Source: Catonia carolina
Lineage: Eukaryota; Arthropoda; Insecta; Hemiptera; Achilidae
Direction of reading: 5' to 3'
Assembly: GCA_035578175.1 (NCBI GenBank)
Contig: JAQMRL010000014.1
Span: forward strand, 14,985,774 to 15,049,773
DNA length: 64,000 nt
The notes beneath the pieces were generated by a model. That model was not told where the DNA came from. It saw only the letters and a list, made by a program, of their open reading frames with translations, and made no database searches. Positions within the stretch are counted from its first letter, which is position 1, and each line of letters begins with the position of its first letter. The position numbers and the translations under genes are program-made. This document shows, piece by piece, positions 9,287-20,171 of the stretch.

Positions 9287-10302
9287 TGATTTCTATTTCC
9301 CAAGACCAATTCTGTTTCTATTGTACATTAATAGGCTACCAGAAGTCATACCTAATGGCAGAGCTTTGTTGTTTGCTGATGATACTTCAGTAATCAGTAA
9401 CAGTTTGCTGGTGGATGCTCCTAAAGTAAATACACATGTTAACATAGAGTCCGTAGTACAGTTCTTGAATCAAATATTATTAACAGTTAATGGGAAAAAG
9501 TGTCAGTACTTGCAGTTTAGAAATAAACACAACGTTAAAGAAAGTAGAGAAGTGGATGTATTTATTCATAATAATAGTTTAGAGCATGTAGAAACAGTGA
9601 AATTCCTAGGAGTATATCTAAATAGATTTTTGTCTTGGGACTTCTATACCAATCAAGTTTGTAGTAAAATATCATCTGGTTATTTGGACTAAAACAAATT
9701 GCCAGATTAAATGATAAAAAATTACTAATAAAAAAAATCATGGCCTCATTCTGTCTCATATCCGTTATGGTATCTTAGTATGGGGTAATTCTAGCATGGG
9801 TAATATGAATAGGGTTTTTAAAATTCAAAAGAAAGCTATTAGGTGTATGGTGGGAGCTAACCAGCTAACCTCATGCAGGGCACTATTTAAGGAGCTTAAA
9901 TTGCTCATAGTTCCCTCTCTCTACATTTTTGAGGTGATTATGTATGTTAGGCAAAATAATTTTATGCAGAATTTCAATGTTCACAATCATAACACGAGAA
10001 ATAGAAATTATTATTATGTGGCTAATCACTCCACAAAATTGTTTGAATAAAAACCTACTTATGCAGGGAAAAAATTCATGAATAAATTACCCCAATTTTT
10101 GAAATGTGAGGATTTGAATTCCTTTAAAAATAATCTGAAAAATTACTTGATCGGTGAAACTTTTTATAGCGTACAAGAATTTCTTTCTTGATGTTAGTGA
10201 TACATTGTGTGATTCTTATATATATATCAGGTGTTATAGCTGACATGTCCTATACTCCTCCTGGAGTCTCCAGGGCGCAAAAAAGAAATAATAAATGATA
10301 GG
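9287..10302 (+). pseudogene. 5'-truncated LINE reverse transcriptase fragment
   Basis: Plus-strand remnant of a non-LTR retrotransposon. It starts inside the RT palm (PILFLLYINRLPE; then LLFADDTSVI with the catalytic FADD at about 9375), continues through the VKFLGVYL block, changes frame near 9690, and resumes as HIRYGILVWGNSS and the typical C-terminal region (KKAIRCMVG, HNHNTRNR, FMNKLPQFLK). It ends in an AATAATAA tail near 10300. It was inserted into SINE-T, with a possible short duplication ATGAT at the two junctions. Jockey/CR1-like grouping is inferred from motif order only. It is not functional because the endonuclease and the front of the RT are absent. Confidence 0.85.
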
Positions 10303-10338
10303 CAAGCACGTTACCAACTACGCCAATGCGGCCGGCCA
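10303..10338 (-). repeat. SINE-T, head half
   Basis: Contains the tRNA-like 5' end on the minus strand: GGCCGGCCGCATTGGCGTAG (box A region) and AACGTGCTTGCC. It joins the half at 9151-9286 once the LINE is removed, and is followed by the right copy of CGTATTTAGAT. Confidence 0.85.
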
Positions 10339-10506
10339 CGTATTTAGATAAACTTAAAATTTTTTGTAACTGATAAGTCCTCTCTTTTAATTGTATGTAA
10401 GTCATATTTTAATGAATTTGTATAAATTTAAAAGAAATTAATAGAGCAAGAATTTTTTATAGCATGATAATTACATAACGAAGCAGTTTGGAATTTTATT
10501 GTGTAG

Positions 10507-11523
10507 GGGAGACCAGGGATGGTTGTAACACAAGAAAAGTTTTTTTAATAAAATAATAAATTAATAATAAATATAAATTAAATTATATTAAATTATAATA
10601 TTAATTATTATATTAAATTATTAAATTAAATTAAATAATAAATTAATAATAAAATAATAAATTTATAAAAAATTTTTTTAATGCTTATTACTTTGTTTTA
10701 TCATTCTTCTCAAAGATACCATTTCTATCAATTAAAAATAATGCGTAGATTTTTTATAGGAAAGGAATAACTTGTTCCGTGTACTGTGTTACGACCAACC
10801 CCGCACCGGGGGAAGGTTGTAACACATATAAGGGTTGATTGTAACAATAAACTAACTGTACCAAACTTATTTATATATTTTTTTAATGATTTTTTAAAGA
10901 TGTCAAATAGTATTTCATTTGACAGTACTTAATTTTATGATTAAATGTAAAATTATTTATATACAAAAACGAAAAATTATTCTTCTTAAAATTTTTAAAA
11001 CTAAACAGATGAAAGTAAATTAAAGTAGTAAACAAATTCTTATTTACACAATTTTTAATTTAATTTTCATCCCAAAAAAGAAATATGTAGGGAAGGTCGT
11101 AACAGACACTCCAGTGTTAGAACCATCCCCGGGCTTCGTGTTACAACCAACCTCGTACGACGCCATTACATAAAATATGTCTAAATGACGCTAACAAAAC
11201 TTGACTGAATAATCAGACATATATAGCTAGAAAGGTGATATTTTGTTGGATATTTTAAATTGTCATTGCGTTTCATAACTTATAATGAACATTTAAAAAT
11301 ATGAGGTACCAAAATTCTCGAAAATTTACTCATCATTGTAAAAAGTAGATATTTCCTTCTTAAATTTTTTTCACCAAAAATTGGTCATAAACACTAAGCT
11401 CACAATGCCAATTAGTGCAAGGCTTCTTCTTCTCTGGAATCACAATTAATTCTACCGACAGGTACCCGATTTATGAACGGTGTTACAACCAACCCATTGT
11501 TACGACCTTCCCCGGTCTCCCCC
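10507..11523. mobile_element. 1.0 kb TIR element with repeated GTTACAACC motifs
   Basis: The ends form a 24-bp inverted repeat with 3 mismatches: GGGGAGACC(A/G)GGGA then (T/A)GGT(T/C)GTAAC. The motif GTTACAACCAACCC or its complement recurs inside at about 10785-10850, 11091-11160 and 11480-11500. There is no coding frame. The interior from 10540 to 10680 is nearly pure A/T. The superfamily and target duplication could not be decided. Confidence 0.7.
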
Positions 11524-12071
11524 ACTGTTTTCATTTTTCAATCGTTTTTTTATATATATATTTAAGCGTGGTTTTTGAATTTTTTGCCTTATGAATGGGT
11601 CCAGGAAAACGGAGAACGAAGTTCACAGACCGAGTTCTTACGGTATTTGAAGTAGCTGGTTCTCTCCTCCAACGTGTTTTGTCTTTTCCAAAACAAATTG
11701 ATTGGAATTGTCTTCTTTCTCTATTTCTTCTTCCGATTCAGTTTCGAATTTAGAAGATGAATCATAATTAGAATGAAACGCTCAGAATAAAAAAATGTTC
11801 CAATACTCGAAAAATATTCCATGAATTAACTTGATTGGTATTATGTGAAAACAACCCACTTTAATAAGCAGCAAACAAAACAACGGAACTCGCACACACA
11901 TAGAAAGACTCACAACTGAAAATGAAACTGAATCGTCAGATATATTTTGTAACGTTAGCAGGCGCGTGGGGGTCCAGTGAAACCCCGACACTATAAATCT
12001 TGATTGTACTCAAATCAAACATTTTTATAAACTTTTTAATTCTAAGACAGTGTTGTCAGTACAGTTCTCTT
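11524..12071. other. Unassigned stretch, possible decayed transposon
   Basis: On the minus strand, 11700-11790 could encode an acidic segment (SSSKFETESEEEIEKED) like the N-terminal region of some piggyBac-type transposases, and 11953-11985 holds GCGCGTGGGGGTCC with CCCC nearby, a motif also near the TTAACCC end at 9056. Both are weak hints. No intact gene is present. Confidence 0.3.
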
Positions 12072-12578
12072 CAATTTTTATTATATTTATTTTTGCGCTA
12101 ATATGCATATTGAAGCCGCCATCTTAAAAAAAAATGTTTTAACGAGAAAACAGCCTCCCCAAGAATTTCAGCGTACATGGCGCCTATCCTATCTTGTAGA
12201 GCATAACAAATTAGTAAATGAGGCGATTTTTAAAAAAATCGTAGGTGCCGTTTTTTGAGAAAATCGCGAAAAAGTGAAAAATTACACAAATAAACTACTA
12301 CTTCCGGTTGACCGATTTTGATGAAAATGTTTGTGTCGGGTCCTCTAGTGGTACCTAACTTAAGTTTCAAGTTTCATGTTCGTATGATGTTCCGTTTTTG
12401 AGATATTCTGTTCACACACACCCAGACCAATCGCTAAAAACATATATTTTGGGTTCAGGGGTCTGAAAACGTGTAGATCCGGTGAAAAATCGACATAAAA
12501 ACAATACTTTCCTTCCTATATATTCATATTTTGATTGCCGCCAAGAGAAAGTAAAAAATTGATTGTGGCAAGAGAAAG
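12072..12578 (-). mobile_element. Hel-A copy 5, 5' half with a duplicated terminus
   Basis: The hairpin half is missing. The outer terminus appears twice in a row, as GCCAAGAGAAAGTAAAAAATTGATTG and then GGCAAGAGAAAGTAAAAAATTC, about 25 bp apart. Confidence 0.8.
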
Positions 12579-13571
12579 TAAAAAATTCACGGGAACCTTA
12601 GGCAAAATTCAATAATGTTAACAGAAGTGATCGTTAAATAGAGGTTGAACAGTCATTTTGTTTAAAAAAAATTAATGAGATTATTTGCTCAGTCTTTGGT
12701 ACCAAATTTTGTTGAATTATTTTCAATTGAGAAGAAAAACTGAATAAAATTTATAAAGAAAGATCTGTTGTTGAAAAGAAAATGAAAAAAATGTCTGCTG
12801 TATACAAAGGCAAAGAAGTAGACACAATGAAGAAAAGTGGAATTAAAATTTATAATAAGAAAAATAGACTGGAGAATTATAAGGAGCAAGAATACAGTAA
12901 TATGTTGGAAGCAAAAGAATGTAATTTCTTCTCGAGTCGAGAAAAATAGACCAAAGTCGAGGGATGGGAGAAAAGATATTGTTATACTATGACATGGCCC
13001 GTTTCACACGGGTCACACTACACGATGACACAGGACGCGACTCAACTGTCGGAGACGAATTTTTTGTTTCTACTGTCTCCGATCGTCCTTGGTAACTCGT
13101 GCAACATTTATTTTTCTGAGGTAATAATATTGACCCATCTGCTACGGGGTGTTTGTTATTCATCGTATAGTGGATGTTCAAATGTTATAACATGCTCCCA
13201 AATAAATCAATTTATTTAAGACCATTACCGATAGAAAACTGCAAAATTACAGGCATTTTATACATCACTTACGGTTATTTTAATTTTAAAAACATAAAAA
13301 TCGGGTGCGTTTTTCGCTAGCTACAGCGGGCGAAACACATTCACGCGTAAAAATTTGTAGGTTACTTTATATTTTTGGTTGTAACGTGCTAAAATTTAAG
13401 TTAATCATGAAATTGTACAGATCATAATTTGTAGACGACATTTTCGTGAAAAAACCATGTTTTACAATATTATAATTTAGAGTAATATTAGCCCTAAATT
13501 CTAAATTATGGTAAAACAATTTATAATAAATTTACATGATTGAAGAGCTAAATATAAAAAAAAATTCAAAA
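12579..13571. other. Unassigned stretch, possible coding relic at 12700-12950
   Basis: A lysine-rich plus-strand frame (VVEKKMKKMSAVYKGKEVD...) spans about 12755-12950 without a clear start or family. At 12998 the palindrome CCCGTTTCACACGGGT resembles one at 33735 and could be an end of a small element. Nothing firmer can be said. Confidence 0.3.
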
Positions 13572-14593
13572 TCTGGTGTGAAACATTCACACAACTTTCT
13601 CTTGCCCATGCAAATAGTTAACAGTCAAATAAAACATTAGAAATAAACAAAACACTAACCTCAAAAAATACAACGTAATTTTAAACATGAGTGAAAGACG
13701 CAAAATGAAAATCAACCTCAGTTTGGCTAAAAATACGGAAAATCACTCTTTCACGCTAAACTAGGCTCTGTAGAGAAAAATGCTTCCAATAAAAGTTGTA
13801 GATCTTTTAATTTTCTATAAATTTGATAATTTATAAATGATAAATTTGTAAAAAAATCAATTTTTCACACTTTAAGAAAAAACCAGAAAATCGCTAATTA
13901 CCGCTAAACTAAGCGTTTTACAAAAAAAGTTTTGAAATAAAAGTTGTAGGATTTTAAACTCTCTACAATTTTTATTATATTAATTTTTGCGCTTAAGCGT
14001 TTAAGCGCAAAAAATACAACAGTAAAAAATAACAGTAAACAACAACACCTACTTAAAAAATACAACTTGTTAAGTAGGTAAAAAGTAGGAAAACATATTA
14101 GGAAAAATTTCTTAAAACACTATGTTTGGAGTGTAGTATGCGTATACTAAAGCCGTAGTCTTAAAAAAAGCAATTTTTTTACGTAAAAACAGCCTTACCA
14201 AGAATTTCAGAAAACATGGTGCCCACCCTATCTTGTAGAGCATAAAAAATTTAGTAAACCAGGCGATTTTTAAAAAAATCGGTGGACCCGTTTATGAGAA
14301 AATCTCAAAAAGTGAAAAATGATACGAATAAACTACTACTACTTCCGGTTGACCGATTTTGATGAAAGTATTCGTGTCGGGTCCGTAGTGGTCTAACTTA
14401 TGTTTCAAGTTCGTTTGATGTTCCGTTCTTGAGATATTCTGTTAACACACGCAGAGACCAATCGCTAAAAACATGTTTTCTGGATTCAGGAGGTCTGAAA
14501 ACGTGTAGATCCGGTGAAAACTCGATTTCGAAAAATCGAGATGAAAACAATACTTTCCTTCCTATATATTCATATGGGCAAGAGAAAGTAAAA
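13572..14593 (-). mobile_element. Hel-A copy 6, full length with a ~115-bp insertion
   Basis: Both ends are present. Between about 14000 and 14137 foreign sequence interrupts the usual GCGCTAAAATGCATATTAAAGCC block. It includes GCGCTTAAGCGTTTAAGCGC and 39 bp identical to the LINE at 14917-14955. The microsatellite is reduced to ACACACGCAG. Confidence 0.85.
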
Positions 14594-14639
14594 ATAGGGG
14601 ATTTCACTAGTTGACGCGAAACTCTGTTTAAGAAAAAAG

Positions 14640-15209
14640 GGTGAAATTAAAAGTTGCAGACTTTGTTGCAAAACGAAAGTGTTGTGCAGCAAAAAGAGTG
14701 GTTTAGAAGAGATGGGAAATTTAAAAAGTAGGTAACGAAAACATACAGGAAGTTCTGTCAGGGAAAACATACAGGGAATTCTGAAAGTTGGGGTATCTAA
14801 AAAGTAAAATAACAAAGGATGGTAGAAGCACAAGTTAAAGCAAAAGTAATATTGCTGAAGCTAGAAAAGCCTTTGAAATGAAAAACAGCTTACTGACTAC
14901 AACATTGACTTACAGATTAGGAAAAATTTCTTAAAACACTATGTTTGGAGTGTAGCATTATACGGAAATGAAATGTGGGTGGTAGGGCTGTAGAAAAGAA
15001 GAGGATAGAAGCTTTTGAAATGTGGTGTTAAATATTAAGTGGGTGGACAAAATAAGTAATTTAGTGGTTCTAAGGCGAGTGGATGAAAAAAGAAGTAATT
15101 TATTTAATTATTTTCCCATTGCTTACAAAAATTTATAGACTATAGAAGCATAAGATGTTTCCATACATAAGAAGCATAAGATCAGAAGAAGAGATAGGCT
15201 AGTGGGGCA
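14640..15209 (+). pseudogene. LINE C-terminal RT region, first part
   Basis: Decayed plus-strand coding sequence of a non-LTR retrotransposon: a block resembling IAEARKAFEMKNSLLT (14850-14895), then an LGKISKTLCLECS block (14917-14953) and RIEAFEMWC (15007-15033). These match the thumb-to-C-terminal region of many arthropod LINEs (LYGSETW, RLEAFEMW). Frame breaks and stops are present. It continues after the fold-back mariner at 16138. Confidence 0.75.
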
Positions 15210-15211
15210 TA

Positions 15212-16135
15212 CGAGGTGTGGCTATTAAATAACGAGACTGTCGTAAAAATTGTATTTTTATTTTATACATAATCACTTATTATCACCTTCAATATACACT
15301 CCTTCTCTATCCCTACAACGCTCCATGCGAATTTTCCATTGTTGGAAACGGTGCTGGAAGTCATCTTCTGTCAGCTCCTTCAGGGTACGTGCCGCTTTCT
15401 CTTTTACAGCTTCCCCAGACTCAAATCTTGTCCCTTTTAATGCAGATTTCACCTTAGGGAAATGGTAGAAGTCACATGGTGCAAGATCTGGTGAATAAGG
15501 TGGATGTTCTAACACTGAGATGCTGTAGTACATGGCTAGAAACCTCTTGACAGATAAAGCGGAATGAGCTAGTGCATTGTCTTGGTGGAGAACCCATGAT
15601 TGGTTTTTCCTCATTTCGGGGCGTTTTTCCTTACTTTTTGACGTAGTTTAGAAAGTACTTCAAGGTATTAATATTGATTGTTTGACCTTCAGGATCCCAG
15701 TGAAGGTACACAATCCTATGGATATACAAAAAAACAATCTTTATTGCTTTAAATTTTGACTTTCTCTTCGAGCTTTTTTGGCCCTCGGTGAAGTTCGGCT
15801 CTTCCAGTGCATGGATTTGCGCTTCGTTTCCGGATCACAAGTAAAAACCCACGTTTCATCACATGTTATTATCTTCTATCTGTTCACTAAAGTGAAATCT
15901 GCATTAAAAGGGACAAGATTTGAGTCTGTGGTAGCTGTAAAAGGGAAAGCGGCACGTGTCCTGAAGGAGCTGACAGAAGATGACTTCCAGCACTGTTTCC
16001 AACAATGGAAAATTCGCATGGAGCGTTGTAGTGATAGAGAAGGAGTGTATATTGACGGTGACAATAAGTGATTATGTATAAAATAAAAATAAAATTTTTA
16101 CAACGTCAGTCTCGTTATTTAATAGCCACACATCG
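15212..16135 (-). mobile_element. Fold-back mariner derivative, copy 1
   Basis: Flanked by TA (15210-15211 and 16136-16137), 924 bp. The terminal arms of about 250 bp are inverted repeats of each other, and both encode the C-terminal end of a mariner transposase (KVKSALKGTRFES, LKELTEDDFQH, QQWKIRMERC): the left arm on the minus strand, the right arm on the plus strand. The centre holds the middle of the transposase on the minus strand (SWVLHQDNALAHSALSVKRF with the second catalytic Asp, HPPYSPDLAPCDF with the third, D34D type). The N-terminal DNA-binding half is missing, so it cannot make transposase. The copy at 40283-41207 has the same rearrangement. Confidence 0.9.
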
Positions 16136-16137
16136 TA

Positions 16138-16380
16138 TCGTAATACGTAAGAATCATAAGATCAGAAGAAGGGATAGGCTAGTGGGGCATATCTTAAGAC
16201 ATTTTGGTATTGGTCTATCAGTAATGGAGGGTGATATTGAGGGAGTGAATTGTAGGGGGAGGCACAGGTTAGAATATTTACCGCAAATTACAGAAGATAT
16301 AGGGTGTTGCAGATATGTAGATATAAAACGAATTGCGCAAGATAGAACAGCTTGAAGTACTGCATCAAATCAGTCGGAAA
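16138..16380 (+). pseudogene. LINE C-terminal RT region, second part
   Basis: Continues the LINE interrupted at 15210: RRRDRLVGHILRHF, VMEGDIEGVNCRGRHRLEY and ITEDIGCCRYVDIKRIAQD, the characteristic C-terminal tail of RTE-like or related arthropod LINEs. It ends after AQDRTA at a stop near 16354. Its first 44 bp repeat the last 44 bp before the mariner. Confidence 0.8.
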
Positions 16381-16903
16381 CTGATGACAAAAAAGAGTTT
16401 ATCGTCCGATATCTGCAGAAATTCTTTGAAACAACCCGTGTGAAGTCGGTTTCAAATAGAGGAAATTAAAGAGAAGCTAGAAGCATACCATGGAAAAGAA
16501 TAAGTAGTCTTAAAAACTTAGAGTCGGTTTATTTGAAAGGGTAAGGGGTTAAAAATGAGGTTAAAGTGGGGGTAGATACGAAATGAAATACAAATAGTAC
16601 AATGAATAATTGAAGAAACTGTTTCTATTTTATAAAGTTACCCTTTTCCTGAACATCTTTTTTAAAGGGAAATTTTATTAAAGCAAGGGATGTTCTATTT
16701 ATAGAACAGTGCTACACAGCATTGTTAAAGGAATGAAGAGTGAATTTTTCACATGGAATTGTATTAGATTTTATAAATCTTTTATTACTATAAAATTGGT
16801 TTCTTAGAATCTCAGGATGTGTTGTTATTGTTTTCCGTTGCTCCAGGAATGAATGGTCTGGCAAATTGGAATAATTTAGTCGTTATTCTAGAAATTGTAA
16901 CCT
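16381..16903. other. Unassigned stretch
   Basis: No gene, repeat family or RNA was recognised. Confidence 0.5.
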
Positions 16904-17880
16904 TTTACTTTCTCTTGTCTAGTATATGAATATACAGGAAGAAAATTATTGTTTTCATGTGTTTTTTCAAAATCGTGTTTTCACCGGACTACACCTTTTC
17001 AGACCATCTGAACCCAAAAAACATGTTTTTAGCGATTGTTCTGTGTGTGTGTGAACAAAATATATCAAGAACGGAACATCGTACGAAGTTGAAACTTGAA
17101 ACTTAAGTTAGGTACCACTAGAGAACCCGACACGAACATTTTCATCAAAATCGGTCAACATGAAGCTTATTCATGTCATTTTTCAATTTTTTGCGATTCT
17201 CTCAAAAACGGCTTCTACGATGTTTTTTAATCACCTCATTTACTAAATTTTTTATGCTCTACAAGATAGGGTTAGCGCCATGGCTGCTGAAATTCTTGGA
17301 AATTCTTGAATTTCATTCTGAAATTCTTGGAAATTCTTGAATTTCATTCTGAAATTCTTAAAAAAATTATTTTAAGATTGCGACTTAAATGATACATTTA
17401 GCGCAAAATTGTATACAATAAAAGTTGCAGAAAGTTAGTAATAATAATTGCCTAAAAATCAAACAACTTTTATTTGAAACATTTTTTTTTGTATAACGCT
17501 TAGTTTAGCGGTAATTAGCGATTTTCTGTTTTTTTCTCACGAAAACGTGTAAAAAATCCTTTTTTTTAGATTTTAGCCTTAGCGTGCATTTTAGGACAAA
17601 AGGGTATAATCAAATTTATGGGAAATTAAAAGATCTACAACTTTTATTGACAGTATTTTTTTCTACAGAGTCTAGTTTAGCGTGAAAGAGTGATTTTCGT
17701 ATTTTTAAACCAAACTGAGGTTGATTTTTATTTTGCGTCTTTCACTCATGATTAAAATAAAGTTATATGTTTGAGGTTAGCTTTTTGTTTATATCTAATG
17801 ATTTTTTACTTATATTAGGTTATATTGTTCATTATTTGCATTGGCAAGAGAACGTCGTGTGAGTGTTTCACACCAGATTT
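16904..17880 (+). mobile_element. Hel-A copy 7, full length
   Basis: Runs from TTTTACTTTCTCTTGTC to the hairpin GTGTGAGTGTTTCACACCAG. The GT tract is only about five repeats. A 33-bp unit (GAAATTCTTGGAAATTCTTG...) is tandemly duplicated at about 17288-17355, private to this copy. Confidence 0.88.
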
Positions 17881-18348
17881 TTTTAAATAACGTATTATTG
17901 TAATCATATAGTTTTTCAGTTTGTCCAAAGATAGAATTAACAAATGTTACCTTGAAAGGTCTAACGACACATTCTGTATACACTCATGAATGCCTATTTC
18001 CCCTGTACTTTCATATAAATAATAATACGCGACCACAATTCCCCCTTTCCACCGGAAACATCAACCTAAAACACCCTCTTCCATTTTACTACGTACACCC
18101 ATTTCCCATCCCCTTATTTTTCTCCCTGTGACGTCAACACTGTTATGAAAGTTGTTAACTACAGTAAAGCGGTCAGTAGAATTTTCCATCCGGAACTTAC
18201 AAACAATACGACCGGAATTGTTAAATTATAAATTTTTACGTCCAAATATGATTGAGTTTTTGGGACAATGTATTAGTTTTTCCGGTTACTTTAAAAATTA
18301 CAATAAATTCAACAACCACACTAATCCAAATTGTTTTCTAATTTAAAA
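17881..18348. other. Unassigned stretch
   Basis: Pyrimidine-rich, AT-rich sequence. A 64-codon frame at 18152-18346 has no family resemblance. Confidence 0.5.
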
Positions 18349-18932
18349 AATCTGGCTTGAACACTCACACCGGAGGGTAGGGTAGGCGCCATGTCTGCTG
18401 AAAATATTGGGGAAATTGTTTTTTCGTAAAAAATTGTTTTTTAAAGATTGCGACTTTAATATGCGTTTTAGCGCAAAAATGTATGTAAGAAAAGTTGCAG
18501 AGAATATAAAATCTTACAACTTTTATTTCAAACATATTTTTGTATAATGCTTAGTTTAGCGGTAATTAGCGATTTTCTGTTTTTTTTTTCACGAAAATGT
18601 GTAAAAAATATCAATTTTTTAACAATTTCAGCCTTAGTAGATTATGCATTTTACGAAAAAAGTGTATAATCAAATTTATAGGAAATTAAAAGATCTACAA
18701 CTTTTATTGACAGTATTTTTTTCTACAGAGTCTAGTTTAGTGTGAAAGAGTGATTTTTCGTATTTTTAAACCAAACTGAAGTTGATTTTAATTTTGAATC
18801 ATTCATTAACGACTAAATAAGGTTATGTTTGTGAGGTTATTTTTTTAAAATTTCTAATGTTAGCTCATATAGATAATTATTTGCATTGGAAAGAGAAAGT
18901 CGTGTAGTGTTTCACACCTGAGTTTTTTTTTA
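18349..18932 (+). mobile_element. Hel-A copy 8, chimeric with two hairpin ends
   Basis: The left end is an inverted hairpin terminus (TCTGGCTTGAACACTCACAC) that jumps at about 18377 into the body of a plus-oriented copy (GTAGGGTAGGCGCCATGTC) and runs to a second hairpin terminus (GTGTAGTGTTTCACACC). The 5' half with the microsatellite is missing. Confidence 0.75.
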
Positions 18933-19064
18933 AATGGACAAACACTACCACTAGATCTCTTGAAATATAATTTTCCATAACTTGTTGAAGGTTCCATTTC
19001 TATTCTGCCCAGGAATCCGTATTGTTTATGACGATTAATAATATGAAATTACTGTCCATGACAG

Positions 19065-19492
19065 ACAGGTGGAGTGTCAAATTATTTACACTCAATCTTT
19101 TTGTTGCAGGGCTAAAATAAATAGTTTTGTTTGTTATCACATGATCAGCCAATTAAATGACTATCAATTTAGAACAGAAGAGGTAGAGGTGTAAAAGACA
19201 CTAATCACAGTTATCTCCTCTGAAAGTAATGAATTTCATTATACAGCCCGACCCTGTGGTGAATGAAGTGAAGGTGTCATTTGCAGAGTGGGAAATATTT
19301 ATGTACATGTCAGAGGGCTTGGTATGCTGATAATCGTACTTTTCCACTCAGTGAGGAAGGCAATTGTAAACCACCTCACTTCGCGTCTTACTTAGCACAC
19401 ACTGCTGTCTACTCCGCGTTTACTTAGTAAAACCTCTACAGGTTCAAACCAACCTTTCGGCTGATGATCTAAACAACAACAATATGGAATTG
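19065..19492 (+). repeat. SINE-C, near full length
   Basis: Head ACAGGTGGAGTGTC, GGGCTAAAATAAATAGTT, GAACAGAAGAGGTAGAGG, then GGTTCAAACCAACC and the tail AAACAACAACAA. Confidence 0.85.
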
Positions 19493-20171
19493 TTTTTTTA
19501 GAAGGAATTTTTATGTGATTTGGTAGGTTATTTTAAATTTTAAAAGAAACACAAAGAGGCGCTGTTTTATTACCCGGTAGTTCTATGTTCTACAAAGTAA
19601 TTTTTGTGTCTAGTCGGGTAAGAAATTTTAAGAAAAACATGCAATTTCGATAACCAGTTATTTGATATTGCGATAAGTAGTATTATAATTGCAACATTTT
19701 TGTTCGTTTACACTGTTTAAATAAATGGGTAAATTTTAGAGGGCGCAGTAGAAAAGTTGCGTGTCCATTAGGAGTCATTTGGGAGTTAGTAAAGCAAACA
19801 GGAAGTCACTCTCTCAGATTAGTTTTTTAAAAACTCTAATCTAGTTCTATATTTTAAAATGTACTGAGTATTTCAGATCATTGGTACAACTCACACTAGC
19901 GGATAAAAACCGTTACATATACAGTGAATACAGTTTTTTCACTTAGTCCATGTTTCAGTACTGATGGTTAATCACGAAATGAACTTTGTTTGTGACGAAG
20001 TGTAAGAGAGGAACAATCTACTGCGCATGCCCAGTTTTCTATTACAGTCCTAAAAACATACTGACACTAGTAGTTCATTGGAATACACAGTCCTTATTTT
20101 ATTTATTACGCGACAAGTGGTACAGGAAATATTGTTTTGATTTGGCTATTCTGTTTTTACGTTTTAGGCTA
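19493..20171. other. Unassigned stretch
   Basis: No gene or repeat was recognised. A 70-codon frame at 19986-20198 runs into SINE-C and is not supported. Confidence 0.5.

Noticed and set aside
12998..13013. Palindrome CCCGTTTCACACGGGT shared in part with 33735 as a regulatory site
   Set aside because: Only two loose occurrences and no surrounding similarity long enough to define an element or site.
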